Assembly: GCF_005887115.1 (NCBI RefSeq)
Contig: NZ_PNCJ01000005.1
Span: forward strand, 663,837 to 727,836
Source: Pseudoalteromonas rubra
GTDB lineage: Bacteria > Pseudomonadota > Gammaproteobacteria > Enterobacterales > Alteromonadaceae
DNA length: 64,000 bases
Direction of reading: 5' to 3'
Positions within the stretch are counted from its first letter, which is position 1, and the number at the start of each line of letters is the position of its first letter. Below are positions 45,848 through 54,858 of this stretch, in pieces. A program made the position numbers and the translations under genes. Under the pieces are notes generated by a model. The model was not told the DNA's origin. It worked only from the letters and a program-made list of their open reading frames with translations, and ran no database searches.

Positions 45848-46906
45848 TTATTCACATGCTTTGCCACAGTTGCCAATGGTAACCTGCTTCTGCCCAAGAT
45901 AGCTTGGAATACCATAAGCGCGGTTGTAAGCAATTGCGCCTATAAACTGGTTGTTATATAGCACCCCAGGTGTCCAGCTGCTGGTGCGCCAGGTCCCGCT
46001 CAACGCATACTTGCTGATTCGGTTAGCACCTGGCGCGCTGGCATTAAACTGCCCCCCCCATGCGGCGGTGATGGTTGGAGCTGTCTGATATACACCAATA
46101 TGCGCCTGATGCTTACCATATCCATGGGCGTCTCGTTTTAGGCTAACAGTGAGATTCATGCCTGTTACCAGATTGCCAATGATATTATCAATGTCTATGT
46201 CCAGATAACGCTCTGCAGCATCGACATTGCCACGTACCCGACTATCTGACAATATCTCTTGCATACCGAATAATGCGCCTGGCTGTTCCAGTGGGGCAAA
46301 TTGTTGCAGGTTTGCTTTGATCAGATCATCTACTACACCTGTCGCTGCGTCAGATGCAAAGTAGTTTACGAAATGGCTAATACCCGGAATTGAAAGCAAG
46401 CCACCTGAACAACTCACGTCAACATCACGATTGTAGTAGACATCAATGTCTTCCAGCGCGCCTGTGTAGTAATTGTATGTTACTGTTGGTCTTAAATTTT
46501 CCAGACGAACAGCAACATTAACGCTGGGGCACAACACATTAACCCCATCAAATTTAACCTTGGTATATAAACCGAGGTTCCCTACGGTTAAGCGTACTTT
46601 GTAATTGTCTGTCCCACTGAAGGTCGCGGAGATATTTTTTGCGTCCACATCAATTGCATAAATCGTCTTTACTGCACTCATTCTGCTGATATCTTGGCGA
46701 ATGTCTGCCTCAGTCTCCAGTTCAAGCTGCCTCATATCAGAAAACAAATTGTCCGCCAGTGAACCCAGACTTACCGTACGAAGTTTTTGTGGCGCGTTGG
46801 GGTTACCTGTTGGTTTCGTAAGGTTCAATGTGGTCGTGCCTGCATGGGCTTGCGCAACGGTCAGGCCCGCGATGGTCCAAAGTGCTAATTTATATGCTTG
46901 TTTCAT
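45848..46906 (-). CDS. Secreted protein of unknown family
   Basis: A 352-aa protein with a clear signal peptide (YKLALWTIAGLTVAQAHA, cleaved before GTTT). The mature part is beta-rich, with a possible cysteine pair in SCSGG and NVLCPS and a C-terminal pair in GNCGKACE. Aspartate-rich patches such as ERYLDIDIDNIIGN occur mid-protein. I recognise no domain. The start has AAGGAAAAAG upstream. It is probably periplasmic or secreted and is transcribed alone. Confidence 0.65.
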   Translation of the reverse strand: MKQAYKLALWTIAGLTVAQAHAGTTTLNLTKPTGNPNAPQKLRTVSLGSLADNLFSDMRQLELETEADIRQDISRMSAVKTIYAIDVDAKNISATFSGTDNYKVRLTVGNLGLYTKVKFDGVNVLCPSVNVAVRLENLRPTVTYNYYTGALEDIDVYYNRDVDVSCSGGLLSIPGISHFVNYFASDAATGVVDDLIKANLQQFAPLEQPGALFGMQEILSDSRVRGNVDAAERYLDIDIDNIIGNLVTGMNLTVSLKRDAHGYGKHQAHIGVYQTAPTITAAWGGQFNASAPGANRISKYALSGTWRTSSWTPGVLYNNQFIGAIAYNRAYGIPSYLGQKQVTIGNCGKACE

Positions 46907-47383
46907 CTACTTTTTCCTTGTTATTTTGGTGATTAGCGGTCGTAAAAGTAGACCAATAAAACAACAAACAAGCCTCAGAAAGGTTAATTTTTTACTTCAA
47001 AAATGCTTCAACCCGATCAATTAAACCTCAAAACACACTTTTATTTAACATAAATAGAGAAGATAACAACCAATAAACATATATGGTGTTTAACACTTTC
47101 CTATCACAGTGGATTTCGCTAAAACTGGTGTAAAAAGGAATGATAATAGTGCTAAAGTACCTATTAAGACTACGTTTAACTTCTACAATGCTCGTCTGTA
47201 TTTAAAGTGCACAAACTTAAAAGATCAGGCCGTCGATATGTCATTTCAATCCAATTGAAAACCTGAGGGTGGACACTTTTTCGAGGTATCGCAATCATTA
47301 CTTCACTGTCCAATGAAAACGCTGAGCGGAATAACTAAACAGAGCGCACCTAAATGCGCCCTCGTAATTACTTCACTACTTGT
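46907..47383. other. Intergenic region, no gene seen
   Basis: 477 AT-rich bases upstream of the secreted-protein gene and downstream of the M14 gene. Apart from the hairpin at 47341-47362 I see no structured element, and the short open frames have no ribosome binding sites. Confidence 0.5.
47341..47362 (-). terminator. Hairpin downstream of the M14 peptidase gene
   Basis: AGAGCGCA/TGCGCCCT stem (7 Watson-Crick pairs plus one G-T) with loop CCTAAA, 21 bases past the minus-strand stop. Its T-tract is weak. Confidence 0.5.
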
Positions 47384-49609
47384 TTAATTATTTACTACTG
47401 AAATTGTCTGGTAGATTTCGTGGAATTCATAGTGGTTGTCAATAACTACAAAAGCAATCATGTACTCCCCCGCTTGTGGGAAAGTATGCGTCATTTTTTC
47501 TGCGCCCGGTTCAAACGGCGTATCGCTACCAAATTGCCAGTAGCGTCCAATAATTTCACCATCTGGATCGTAGGAAGCTGATGAGTCAAAGTCACATGTT
47601 AGCCCATTGCACTGGTAATCAAATAGGCCAACGGGTGGGCGTAAGCCATCAAGCTCCAGGTGCGCCGTTTTTATATTCCGGTAGCCATAGCTATCTTCAA
47701 CCTGTAAAGTTAACGAGTAGTTCCCAGCAGAAAAGTACTCAATTTCAACCTGCTGACCATGATAAATGCCATAAAAACGTTCTCCTTCAAAAGTCCAACG
47801 ATAAGTCAGCCCTTCTCCGTCATCCTGACTCGCCGTACCGTCAAAACCGCAAATGCCATAACCACACTGGAGGGTGAAATCAGCCACCGGGGTTTCATTA
47901 GTCGCGTCTACCGAATTGTCTATGGTGAGGTATTTGGCATATTTGGTCCCCCACTGGCCAGAAATATCCTGCGCACGTAGCGTGAGGGTGTACTTCCCAT
48001 TGCGCCAGCGGCCTGTATCAAGCGTGTAGTCAATGGCCTCACTAGCAGAATCGAAAAGACCATCCGCAGCAGGCAACATAATTCTGCGCTTTATATGCTT
48101 TCCTTTTTTCTTAATGGTCAGCTCCACCTTTTTGATCGCTTCACTGGGTGGGGCCTCGCCGACTAAAGAGGGACCAAAATGGTCATCCGCTACAATCGCC
48201 TTTATCTGCACAGGAGTTCCTGCGGGTATGGCTTCACGGCCAGCTCCTTGTAACCTGAGATCCACAATTTGCGGTCCTCCTGGCAGTTTGTAAGGACGAT
48301 TCGCCACTTTTGCTGCATATATCAATGCATTCAGGTTATTAGGGAATATTTCTCCTTCAAAGTTGGCACAGCTTTCAAAAAAGGTGTTGCCCAGCTCAAA
48401 AGTAAAGGCTGCCACGCCGAATTGGCCATAAGCATAGCCATCTGCAGACCCTCCTGTTTTAAAGCGCTCTTTGGTCTGAAACGCCAGGTAATTATTATAC
48501 GCTGCCAGCCTGTGCCCCATCATGGACAGTTGCGGATCGTTCGGGCTTGGGTCAAGCTCACTCGACCAAGGCCACATAACATAACGGCTGAAGCTATGCA
48601 GATCGAGAAATACACCTTGAGTATTCAAAGGCGCAGGATCAACAAGCTGATCACCTCGTCTGTCACGGAACAGAGAATGAAGGTATGTCTGAATCGCTTG
48701 TGTTTCAGGCTCAGACGCGGCACTGGGGCCGTGAAAACTCATTCCACATTGATCATCAGTTGATCCACCGATAGGCGATGCCCAGGCAAAATCGAAATTA
48801 CGATTAAGATCGACTCCACGCATACTCTCATTAATGGCGCAATAAGCAGTATTAGTATTTTTTCGCCAAGACAAACCTTGCTCAGCCTGAATCCGACCAT
48901 CCGGGTTCGCTATTAACAGAATATGGATTTCTCGCTGATTCAGGATCCAATTCACATCAGCATTCGTTTCGCGGTTTTCAAGCAAGTACTTAGCAAATTT
49001 AATTGTTGTTGCACCCGGAGTGTACTCCCTGGCATGCAGTGCGCCCTGCATGTACAAAGCGGGGCGCTTACGCCATTTGTTTTTCTTTTTGTTTTTTAAT
49101 ACGAGCACAGTTAAGTCATGACCTCCCAGCCCCTGGCTTTTTTCCCAGGATGGGCCTATCTGTTTTAGCTCGACAAAATCCGGGTAAGTTTTTGCAAGTT
49201 GCAGTGCCATTTGGTGGGTTTCTGCCAGTGTGGGGTAGCAAGGAAAATTTGGTATACCTGATACCTGATCCACACTGTCGGAGCGTATAGATGCGGTCGG
49301 TGCTACAAGACGCTGGGTTGCTATGTCTGGACGGGGAAAAATCAATACTCCCGCGCTACGTAGTATATTCGCCTCAGACTGATTTAACGTCAGCAGTAAA
49401 TAACGATCCCGGGCTTCAATCATGGCATCGTGATATTGTGCAAGATAGTCTGCTTTTTGCTCATCACTGGTAAATCCCACCTGATAAATTGATTGTGACT
49501 GGTTTGATAGCAAGTATGCTGATGAATGAGCGGTCTCAGTTTTCTCGTGAGCGGCGGTTATTGTACTAACCGTGCTCAACAGGCATATACCTAATAGGCT
49601 TTTTTTCAT
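47384..49609 (-). CDS. Secreted M14 zinc carboxypeptidase with PKD-like domains
   Basis: A 741-aa exported metallopeptidase. A signal peptide (LLGICLLSTVSTITAAHE) and a propeptide-like region precede the M14 catalytic domain at about 120-430. The zinc ligands H192 and E195 lie in GALHAREYTPGA, the third ligand in FLDLHSFSRYVMWPW, the substrate-binding RGVDLNRNFDFAW is present, and the catalytic Glu is in FTFELGNTFFESC. A linker and two PKD-like domains follow (YRWTFEGERFYGIYHG and IGRYWQFGSDTPFEPG). It would trim C-terminal residues from extracellular peptides. AAGGAAAC precedes the start. Confidence 0.92.
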   Translation of the reverse strand: MKKSLLGICLLSTVSTITAAHEKTETAHSSAYLLSNQSQSIYQVGFTSDEQKADYLAQYHDAMIEARDRYLLLTLNQSEANILRSAGVLIFPRPDIATQRLVAPTASIRSDSVDQVSGIPNFPCYPTLAETHQMALQLAKTYPDFVELKQIGPSWEKSQGLGGHDLTVLVLKNKKKNKWRKRPALYMQGALHAREYTPGATTIKFAKYLLENRETNADVNWILNQREIHILLIANPDGRIQAEQGLSWRKNTNTAYCAINESMRGVDLNRNFDFAWASPIGGSTDDQCGMSFHGPSAASEPETQAIQTYLHSLFRDRRGDQLVDPAPLNTQGVFLDLHSFSRYVMWPWSSELDPSPNDPQLSMMGHRLAAYNNYLAFQTKERFKTGGSADGYAYGQFGVAAFTFELGNTFFESCANFEGEIFPNNLNALIYAAKVANRPYKLPGGPQIVDLRLQGAGREAIPAGTPVQIKAIVADDHFGPSLVGEAPPSEAIKKVELTIKKKGKHIKRRIMLPAADGLFDSASEAIDYTLDTGRWRNGKYTLTLRAQDISGQWGTKYAKYLTIDNSVDATNETPVADFTLQCGYGICGFDGTASQDDGEGLTYRWTFEGERFYGIYHGQQVEIEYFSAGNYSLTLQVEDSYGYRNIKTAHLELDGLRPPVGLFDYQCNGLTCDFDSSASYDPDGEIIGRYWQFGSDTPFEPGAEKMTHTFPQAGEYMIAFVVIDNHYEFHEIYQTISVVNN

Positions 49610-49905
49610 AGTGTTTCCTTCTCATTGTTGATGAATGTTCCGGTTCTTCCGCTCTATCTTGTCTGGAGGTATCTGCTCGTTTCAAAAATAGAGACTATGA
49701 ATTAAACATAATCACATCATCTTATGAAAAAGATCATTATTTACGCTTTTATTACGAATTCTTTTGACCACTTAAGTACATTAGTTCTCCCCTTAAGAGT
49801 CGTCACTTTAAAGAGAGTAATGCATGCTTGGATTGTGCTTTAGTCCGAACTGCTCTTGAGGCTTGGCTACTTCCCGGTCGGACTCAATATCGCCGCTTTT
49901 TGCAG

Positions 49906-51921
49906 TTATGGGAGGTTTTTGGGAAATTGTATTACGAACCTCGCACCATGCGCTTTGTGCTCATACTGTATGCTGCCTTTTAATACTTGCACAACAGAGT
50001 TATAGGCAATGTTCAGGCCTAAACCCAGCTTCCCTTGTCCCAGCTGGCTCGTATAAAAAGGATCAAACATTTGTTGCTGATCAACGTCACTGATCCCCAC
50101 ACCATTGTCTTCATACACTACTATCGCGTATTCACCCTCATCTTTTACTTCTATCGTGATTTTTCCAAAAGGCTGGTCAACAAACCCATGGGCACAGGAA
50201 TTATTCACCAATTGAGATATCACTTTGAGCAAAGCTTCAGGATAAGACATAACCTGACAAGGCGCTCCATAAACATCCAATTTTATACTCTGATCAAGAC
50301 TTTGCCCTATCAGAGCTCCCCGTTGCGTAAGATAATCAAGTACGTCAAAATGCATCACGTCGCTGGTATCCAAAGACGCAGCAACCATTTTAAAACGAGC
50401 GATCAGATCCGCTGCCCGGCTGGCGTTTTTTGCTGTCATTGAAAGCATCTCTGATGCGTCTTCGAGAAACCCCTGTAACTGCTTAGCACTGAGTTTTTGA
50501 TCGCTGAGCAACGTACTTATGTCTTTGAGTTTATCTTCCAGACAGGATGCCGAGGTAACCACCAAACCGAGCGGTGTGTTTAATTGGTGTGCCATGCCGG
50601 AAACCAGTGTAGTCATAGCTGACATTTTCTCGGACTCCAGTAACTGCTTTTGGGTGGTTTTAAGATTATCCAGCGTTTCTGTTAACGCATGGTTTTTTGC
50701 TCGGATCCTACGCATAAAATACAGGCTCAGACAAACTATAATAGACGCTGAAACCAGCACTAAGATAAGCTGGTTTCGAGCCGCTTGAGTATTAAGTTGG
50801 TACAGAGTATTTTCTTGCGTTAACTTAGCAATATCCCGCTCTTTCATCGCAAGGTTCATTTGAGCTGCATAAAATGCCACGCCAGTTTCGGCCTGACGTT
50901 GTAAGAAGTCGAATTTACTTTGCATGTATAAATCAGATGCGTTCAGGGCATTTTTCCAATCTTGCATTTGGTTATAGTAATCAACCAATAGTTGATGGGC
51001 TTCTACTTTTTCTTGAAACCTGTCATATTGACTGCTTAATGAAATCGCTTCATGGATCAACGGTTCGAGCTCGCGGTTGCCTTGCTGTTGCAGTTTGAGC
51101 CTGATCAGCTCTATCTGGGGTGCTATGCTGTCCGCCACAGCGTTACTCTGCTTTCGCAGTGCCACCGCGGATACCAAATGCTGTTCTGCCAACTCAGAGT
51201 TGCCAAGCGCTAAGTAAGTTTTGCCTAAATTGTGGTGAGACCAGGAGCTATGATAGGTCAGCTCATTTTCCTCCCTCAAACTCAGGCTATCCTTATGAAA
51301 TAGCAATGCTTTTTGATAATCCTTCAAACCAAAGTAGACTTCGCCAAGATTATTTAATCCAACCCCCATCTGTTGAGGTAACGCCCTCTCCTTGGCATCC
51401 TCGTAAAACCGCTCGAAATAAACCTTGGCATCCTCGTATCGGCCCAGTTTTAAATAGACATTACCTATATTATTTTCGGTTTGGCGCAGAAATAGTTCAG
51501 TGTCCATCAAGCCTGCTATTCGGTAGCTTTCGAGATAATTCTCTAATGCTCTCTCGTACATACTCATCCGAGTTAATGCACCGGCTGTTAGACTGTAGTA
51601 GCTAAATAATATCGTTGGGTCAGAGATTTCTTTACTCATCCTTTTGCAACCAGACAATGTTACAATGGCAGCTTCGATATCATCCGTCTGGATCTGAAAC
51701 CAAGCTTTGCCATATAGAAGTCGAATTTTCTGTCTTGTCGATAATTTATCGCCATGCTTGATAAGCATGTCGTCAGTCAAACTTATTGCCTTTAGTGGTG
51801 ACTTAATAGAAGTAGTACGGATTTGCGCCCTGAGCTGCTCAAACTCTGCTTCAGTATAAGGTGTTGCCAGCACAATACCGGATACCAAAACCAACATCCA
51901 CATTGCGCTACGAAAAGACAT
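49906..51921 (-). CDS. TPR-containing membrane sensor histidine kinase
   Basis: A 671-aa protein. A signal peptide or helix is followed by about six TPR-like repeats in the periplasm (ENNIGNVYLKLGRYEDAKVYF, LNNLGEVYFGLKDYQKAL), a helix near 395 (LILVLVSASIIVCLSLYFM), a short coiled coil and the kinase core. The H-box reads GMAHQLNTPLGLV with H445, where relatives have HEINTPLG, so Glu is replaced by Gln. The HATPase has LVNNSCAHGF, DNGVGIS, FDPFYTSQLGQGKLGLGL. No receiver or regulator is adjacent, so the partner is unknown. Confidence 0.88.
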   Translation of the reverse strand: MSFRSAMWMLVLVSGIVLATPYTEAEFEQLRAQIRTTSIKSPLKAISLTDDMLIKHGDKLSTRQKIRLLYGKAWFQIQTDDIEAAIVTLSGCKRMSKEISDPTILFSYYSLTAGALTRMSMYERALENYLESYRIAGLMDTELFLRQTENNIGNVYLKLGRYEDAKVYFERFYEDAKERALPQQMGVGLNNLGEVYFGLKDYQKALLFHKDSLSLREENELTYHSSWSHHNLGKTYLALGNSELAEQHLVSAVALRKQSNAVADSIAPQIELIRLKLQQQGNRELEPLIHEAISLSSQYDRFQEKVEAHQLLVDYYNQMQDWKNALNASDLYMQSKFDFLQRQAETGVAFYAAQMNLAMKERDIAKLTQENTLYQLNTQAARNQLILVLVSASIIVCLSLYFMRRIRAKNHALTETLDNLKTTQKQLLESEKMSAMTTLVSGMAHQLNTPLGLVVTSASCLEDKLKDISTLLSDQKLSAKQLQGFLEDASEMLSMTAKNASRAADLIARFKMVAASLDTSDVMHFDVLDYLTQRGALIGQSLDQSIKLDVYGAPCQVMSYPEALLKVISQLVNNSCAHGFVDQPFGKITIEVKDEGEYAIVVYEDNGVGISDVDQQQMFDPFYTSQLGQGKLGLGLNIAYNSVVQVLKGSIQYEHKAHGARFVIQFPKNLP

Positions 51922-52022
51922 AAAGCCACAACCCTCAAAACCTGTTTAACATTCAAAGCATAGCAGTAAAACTGACTAAAGCACCGCAAGTAGCTCAGCA
52001 AAATATCTCTGTCTAACTGGGT

Positions 52023-52080
52023 ATTGATTGTTTTAAAAGCCAGATTGATTGTTTTAAAAGCCAGATTGTTTGTTTTAAAA
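52023..52080 (+). repeat. 21-base tandem repeat, 2.8 copies
   Basis: ATTGATTGTTTTAAAAGCCAG is repeated exactly at 52023-52043 and 52044-52064, with a third partial copy (one change) at 52065-52080. It lies 78-135 bases upstream of the lipoprotein gene. 21 bases is two helical turns, which would place repeated sites on one face of the DNA. Confidence 0.8.
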
Positions 52081-52157
52081 TGTAAAATCCCATTTTTCCC
52101 GTGCGGATTCGTGATTAGAATGGGGCTATCAATGATATAGACCTGTAAGGGACAACA

Positions 52158-52919
52158 ATGAATACTGTAAGACTCGCCGTACTGGCGTCGGCTTGCTCAG
52201 CATTGCTGGCATGTTCAACCGAAACCACTGACTCCGAAAATGTAAAAACGGAGGCAATCTGGTCAAAAATCTACGTGACAACGCAGGGGGAAACGTCTCG
52301 TGTCATTGCTGAATTAAATATTGATGGCCCGAATGGCAATAACATTAGGCTTACGTCAAGTGACAAGCTGGTCGCAAAAGCCGCAAATACAAGTCAGGTT
52401 ATGGTCGAGGACGAAGAACTGTTTGACGTAGATTACCGCGCCATCTTTGATGTTACGGCAGGTGGTACCAAGTTCACTGTAGACTTTACCAGAGCCTCGG
52501 AAAACAAAACTCTGACGTCAACCATGCTATTACCACAGCCGTTTAACATTGTCACACCGCAAAAAAACCAGTCTTTTTCGGCTACTGATACAGTGACGTT
52601 GTCATGGACACCGGGTACAGAAAACGATACTGAACTCGAGAGTAAATTATCTATTGAGTGTAAGAAAAATGATGGCGACGCCACCTTTATTTACGTTAGC
52701 AATGATCAGCTTTCAGACGACGGTAGCCTAACCATCGACCTGGATGCCATTGAAGAATTAAAGGATGCCTCAATCAATACTCGCCAGGAATGCAGTGCCG
52801 ATTTTTATCTTGCTCGCTCTCGCAGAGGCAACGTTGATCCTAGCTATGCCAGTGGTAGTTCAGCGAAAGCGGTGCAGGAGCGCTACTCTGATAAGTTTGA
52901 GATCCGCTTAAGAGACTAA
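52158..52919 (+). CDS. Lipoprotein of unknown function
   Basis: A 253-aa lipoprotein with lipobox LLAC at residues 16-19 (SALLACSTET). The mature part is beta-rich and acidic, with an Ig-like middle segment (FNIVTPQKNQSFSATDTVTLSWTPG) typical of FN3/Ig-like folds, and two cysteines (IECKK, QECSAD) that may form a disulfide. I recognise no named family. AAGGGACAACA precedes the ATG. It stands alone behind the 21-base repeat array. Confidence 0.7.
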   Translation: MNTVRLAVLASACSALLACSTETTDSENVKTEAIWSKIYVTTQGETSRVIAELNIDGPNGNNIRLTSSDKLVAKAANTSQVMVEDEELFDVDYRAIFDVTAGGTKFTVDFTRASENKTLTSTMLLPQPFNIVTPQKNQSFSATDTVTLSWTPGTENDTELESKLSIECKKNDGDATFIYVSNDQLSDDGSLTIDLDAIEELKDASINTRQECSADFYLARSRRGNVDPSYASGSSAKAVQERYSDKFEIRLRD

Positions 52920-53073
52920 TTTCATCACCTCTGATACGAAGCAAGGACACACATACCACCCGCAAACTAAGTGTGCTTCGCTCAAGTTTCACCTAAGTGG
53001 TCTGAGGTGCTGAACTGGATTTTTATTCAGAAACACGGCACACTGCTGGTTTTAAGATGTATACAGTGTGCCT

Positions 53074-53817
53074 ATGCGTTTTGCGTTCTTGTTTGTCCTT
53101 TTGTATATGTTTGTGCCATTTTTCGGTCACACTGCTAGCGTCAGATTCGTTGCAGAAGACCTGCCTCCCTATCACTTTCTCGATGCAAACGAAAAGCCCA
53201 CAGGTGCTCTTGTAGAGATTGCAAAACAGCTACTGACTGAGACAGGGTTGGACGGCAGCATAGAAATAATGCCTATGGCACGCGCGCTTCACGAGATGAG
53301 AGCAAATAATAACACGCTCATGCTCTCATGGCTTAAGACTCCGGAACGAGCCACGCAGTACCGCTTTTTGGGTGTTATGTGTCATGCTCAGGCCTATTTA
53401 ATTGGCCTGAAGGAGCGAACATTTTCACTGCACGACTTAAACAGCGCCCGACAACATAGGGTTAGTACCATTCGTGGCTACTACAGTGAAAGGTTTTTGC
53501 GTGCCGCAGGATATTCAGAAGAGCATGAGTTAGTCTTGGTCTCTCATTATCAGACACTCTGGCAAATGCTGTTTAAGGGCCGTACTGACTTGGTTTTAAC
53601 TAATGCACAAACCATCAACAAGGAGCTCAGCGCACTGGGATTACCAGCAGAGCAGGTAGAACGAAAATTAGCTGTTCCGGCTTTTCCTTCAGAGCTCCAC
53701 CTTGCAACCCGGCTAGATTTCGACCAGCAACAAGCCGAGCTGTTAAAGTCAGCTCTGGCTAAGCTCAAAGATTCGGGAAAATATCAACAGATCCTATCTC
53801 ATTGGCTGCTTAACTAG
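53074..53817 (+). CDS. Periplasmic solute-binding protein, family 3 type
   Basis: A 247-aa exported protein. The signal peptide (FAFLFVLLYMFVPFFGHTA) is followed by FVAEDLPPYHFLDANEKPTGALVEIAKQLL, the SBP_bac_3 opening, and ends in KLKDSGKYQQILSHWLLN, as this family does. It has no transporter genes beside it. The start at 53074 lacks a clear ribosome binding site. Its last eight bases overlap the convergent methyltransferase gene. Confidence 0.82.
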   Translation: MRFAFLFVLLYMFVPFFGHTASVRFVAEDLPPYHFLDANEKPTGALVEIAKQLLTETGLDGSIEIMPMARALHEMRANNNTLMLSWLKTPERATQYRFLGVMCHAQAYLIGLKERTFSLHDLNSARQHRVSTIRGYYSERFLRAAGYSEEHELVLVSHYQTLWQMLFKGRTDLVLTNAQTINKELSALGLPAEQVERKLAVPAFPSELHLATRLDFDQQQAELLKSALAKLKDSGKYQQILSHWLLN

Positions 53818-54751
53818 CGCCGTGTGTATTGAACACCAGACATTTTAGACTACTTTCGTCATCAATATCTGGAAATTCAGGCGGGTTTGGCAACCTGGAT
53901 TCAAATTGCATTTGCGGAGCTTCTCTTGCCATTTCATCTATCAGAAACTGAGCACTCACTTCAGGAGAGTTGACGCAAGCAAGTACAACGCCCCGTGGAG
54001 TCAGCAATTCTCCCAAACGCCTCAAAATACGTTGATAGTCCTTAGTCAATGCAAAACTTCCCTTCTGAAAACTGGGTGGGTCAATCACGATCATATCATA
54101 GGGCCCTAGCTTTTTAACTTTACCCCAGGACTTAAACAACTCATGACCCAGAAAAGAAACCTTGTTTAAGTCATGACTATTCAGCTGATGATTTACTTTA
54201 CCCTGCTTTAATGCCGCTTTTGACATATCGAGATTTACAACATGCTCAGCGCCGCCGGCTATGGCTGCTACAGAAAAGCCACAAGTATAAGAAAACAAAT
54301 TCAGGATCCGTTTACCTGCTGCGTGTTGGCGCACCCACTGGCGGCCTAAGCGCATATCCAGAAACAACCCCATATTTTGCTTGGTGCCCAAAGACAAACC
54401 AAATTTCAGGCCATTCTCGTTAACAACGGGCATTGCTTGCAACTCACCATAGACGATATCTACAGGTGCACCGCTCGCATAACGGTGCTGCAATAATATT
54501 GCTTGTGTTTTATGGCTCCACTCGGGGTTTTTCATCAAGTCACATAGACCTGCTTTTAGGGCCTCCACCCATTGCAGGTCGTGCGCTTTAAACAAAGAAA
54601 CCTGAAGCTGTCCCTGAAGCCAGTCGACGGTAAGGTGTTCAAGCCCCGGATAACATCGACCCCGACCATGGAACAGGCGTTGAATTTCATTGGGTAATTG
54701 GGGTTGTTGAGCAAGGTGGTTAAATAGAGTTGATAGTGGCGTAGCAGTCAT
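53810..54751 (-). CDS. Class I SAM-dependent methyltransferase, RlmK/RlmI-like
   Basis: A 313-aa protein. After an N-terminal domain of about 130 residues comes a Rossmann methyltransferase: RILNLFSYTCGFSVAAIAGGA (motif I), VVNLDMSKAALKQGKVN (motif II) and YDMIVIDPPSFQKGSF (motif IV, DPPSF). DPPSF and LFSYTCGFS are shared with 23S rRNA m5C/m7G methyltransferases RlmI and RlmK, so an rRNA or tRNA base is the likely target. It lacks an obvious PUA or THUMP domain, so it is shorter than those enzymes. Confidence 0.85.
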   Translation of the reverse strand: MTATPLSTLFNHLAQQPQLPNEIQRLFHGRGRCYPGLEHLTVDWLQGQLQVSLFKAHDLQWVEALKAGLCDLMKNPEWSHKTQAILLQHRYASGAPVDIVYGELQAMPVVNENGLKFGLSLGTKQNMGLFLDMRLGRQWVRQHAAGKRILNLFSYTCGFSVAAIAGGAEHVVNLDMSKAALKQGKVNHQLNSHDLNKVSFLGHELFKSWGKVKKLGPYDMIVIDPPSFQKGSFALTKDYQRILRRLGELLTPRGVVLACVNSPEVSAQFLIDEMAREAPQMQFESRLPNPPEFPDIDDESSLKCLVFNTHGAS

Positions 54752-54814
54752 TTAGTTTGGGTGCTTTTCAATATTGGCCCCTATTGTACTTAGGTTTTTC
54801 AGTCAGATGCAAAT

Positions 54815-54843
54815 AACCAGGGGGCAGTTTAGCCCCCCTGGTT
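54815..54843 (-). terminator. Terminator of the giant adhesin gene
   Basis: A strong hairpin AACCAGGGGGC/GCCCCCCTGGTT (54815-54825 and 54832-54843) lies 16 bases beyond the adhesin stop. Confidence 0.85.
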
Positions 54844-54858
54844 ACAGTGAACAAGAAA

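Noticed and set aside
48269..48763. A 164-codon plus-strand open frame
   Set aside because: It is the antisense shadow of the M14 catalytic region.
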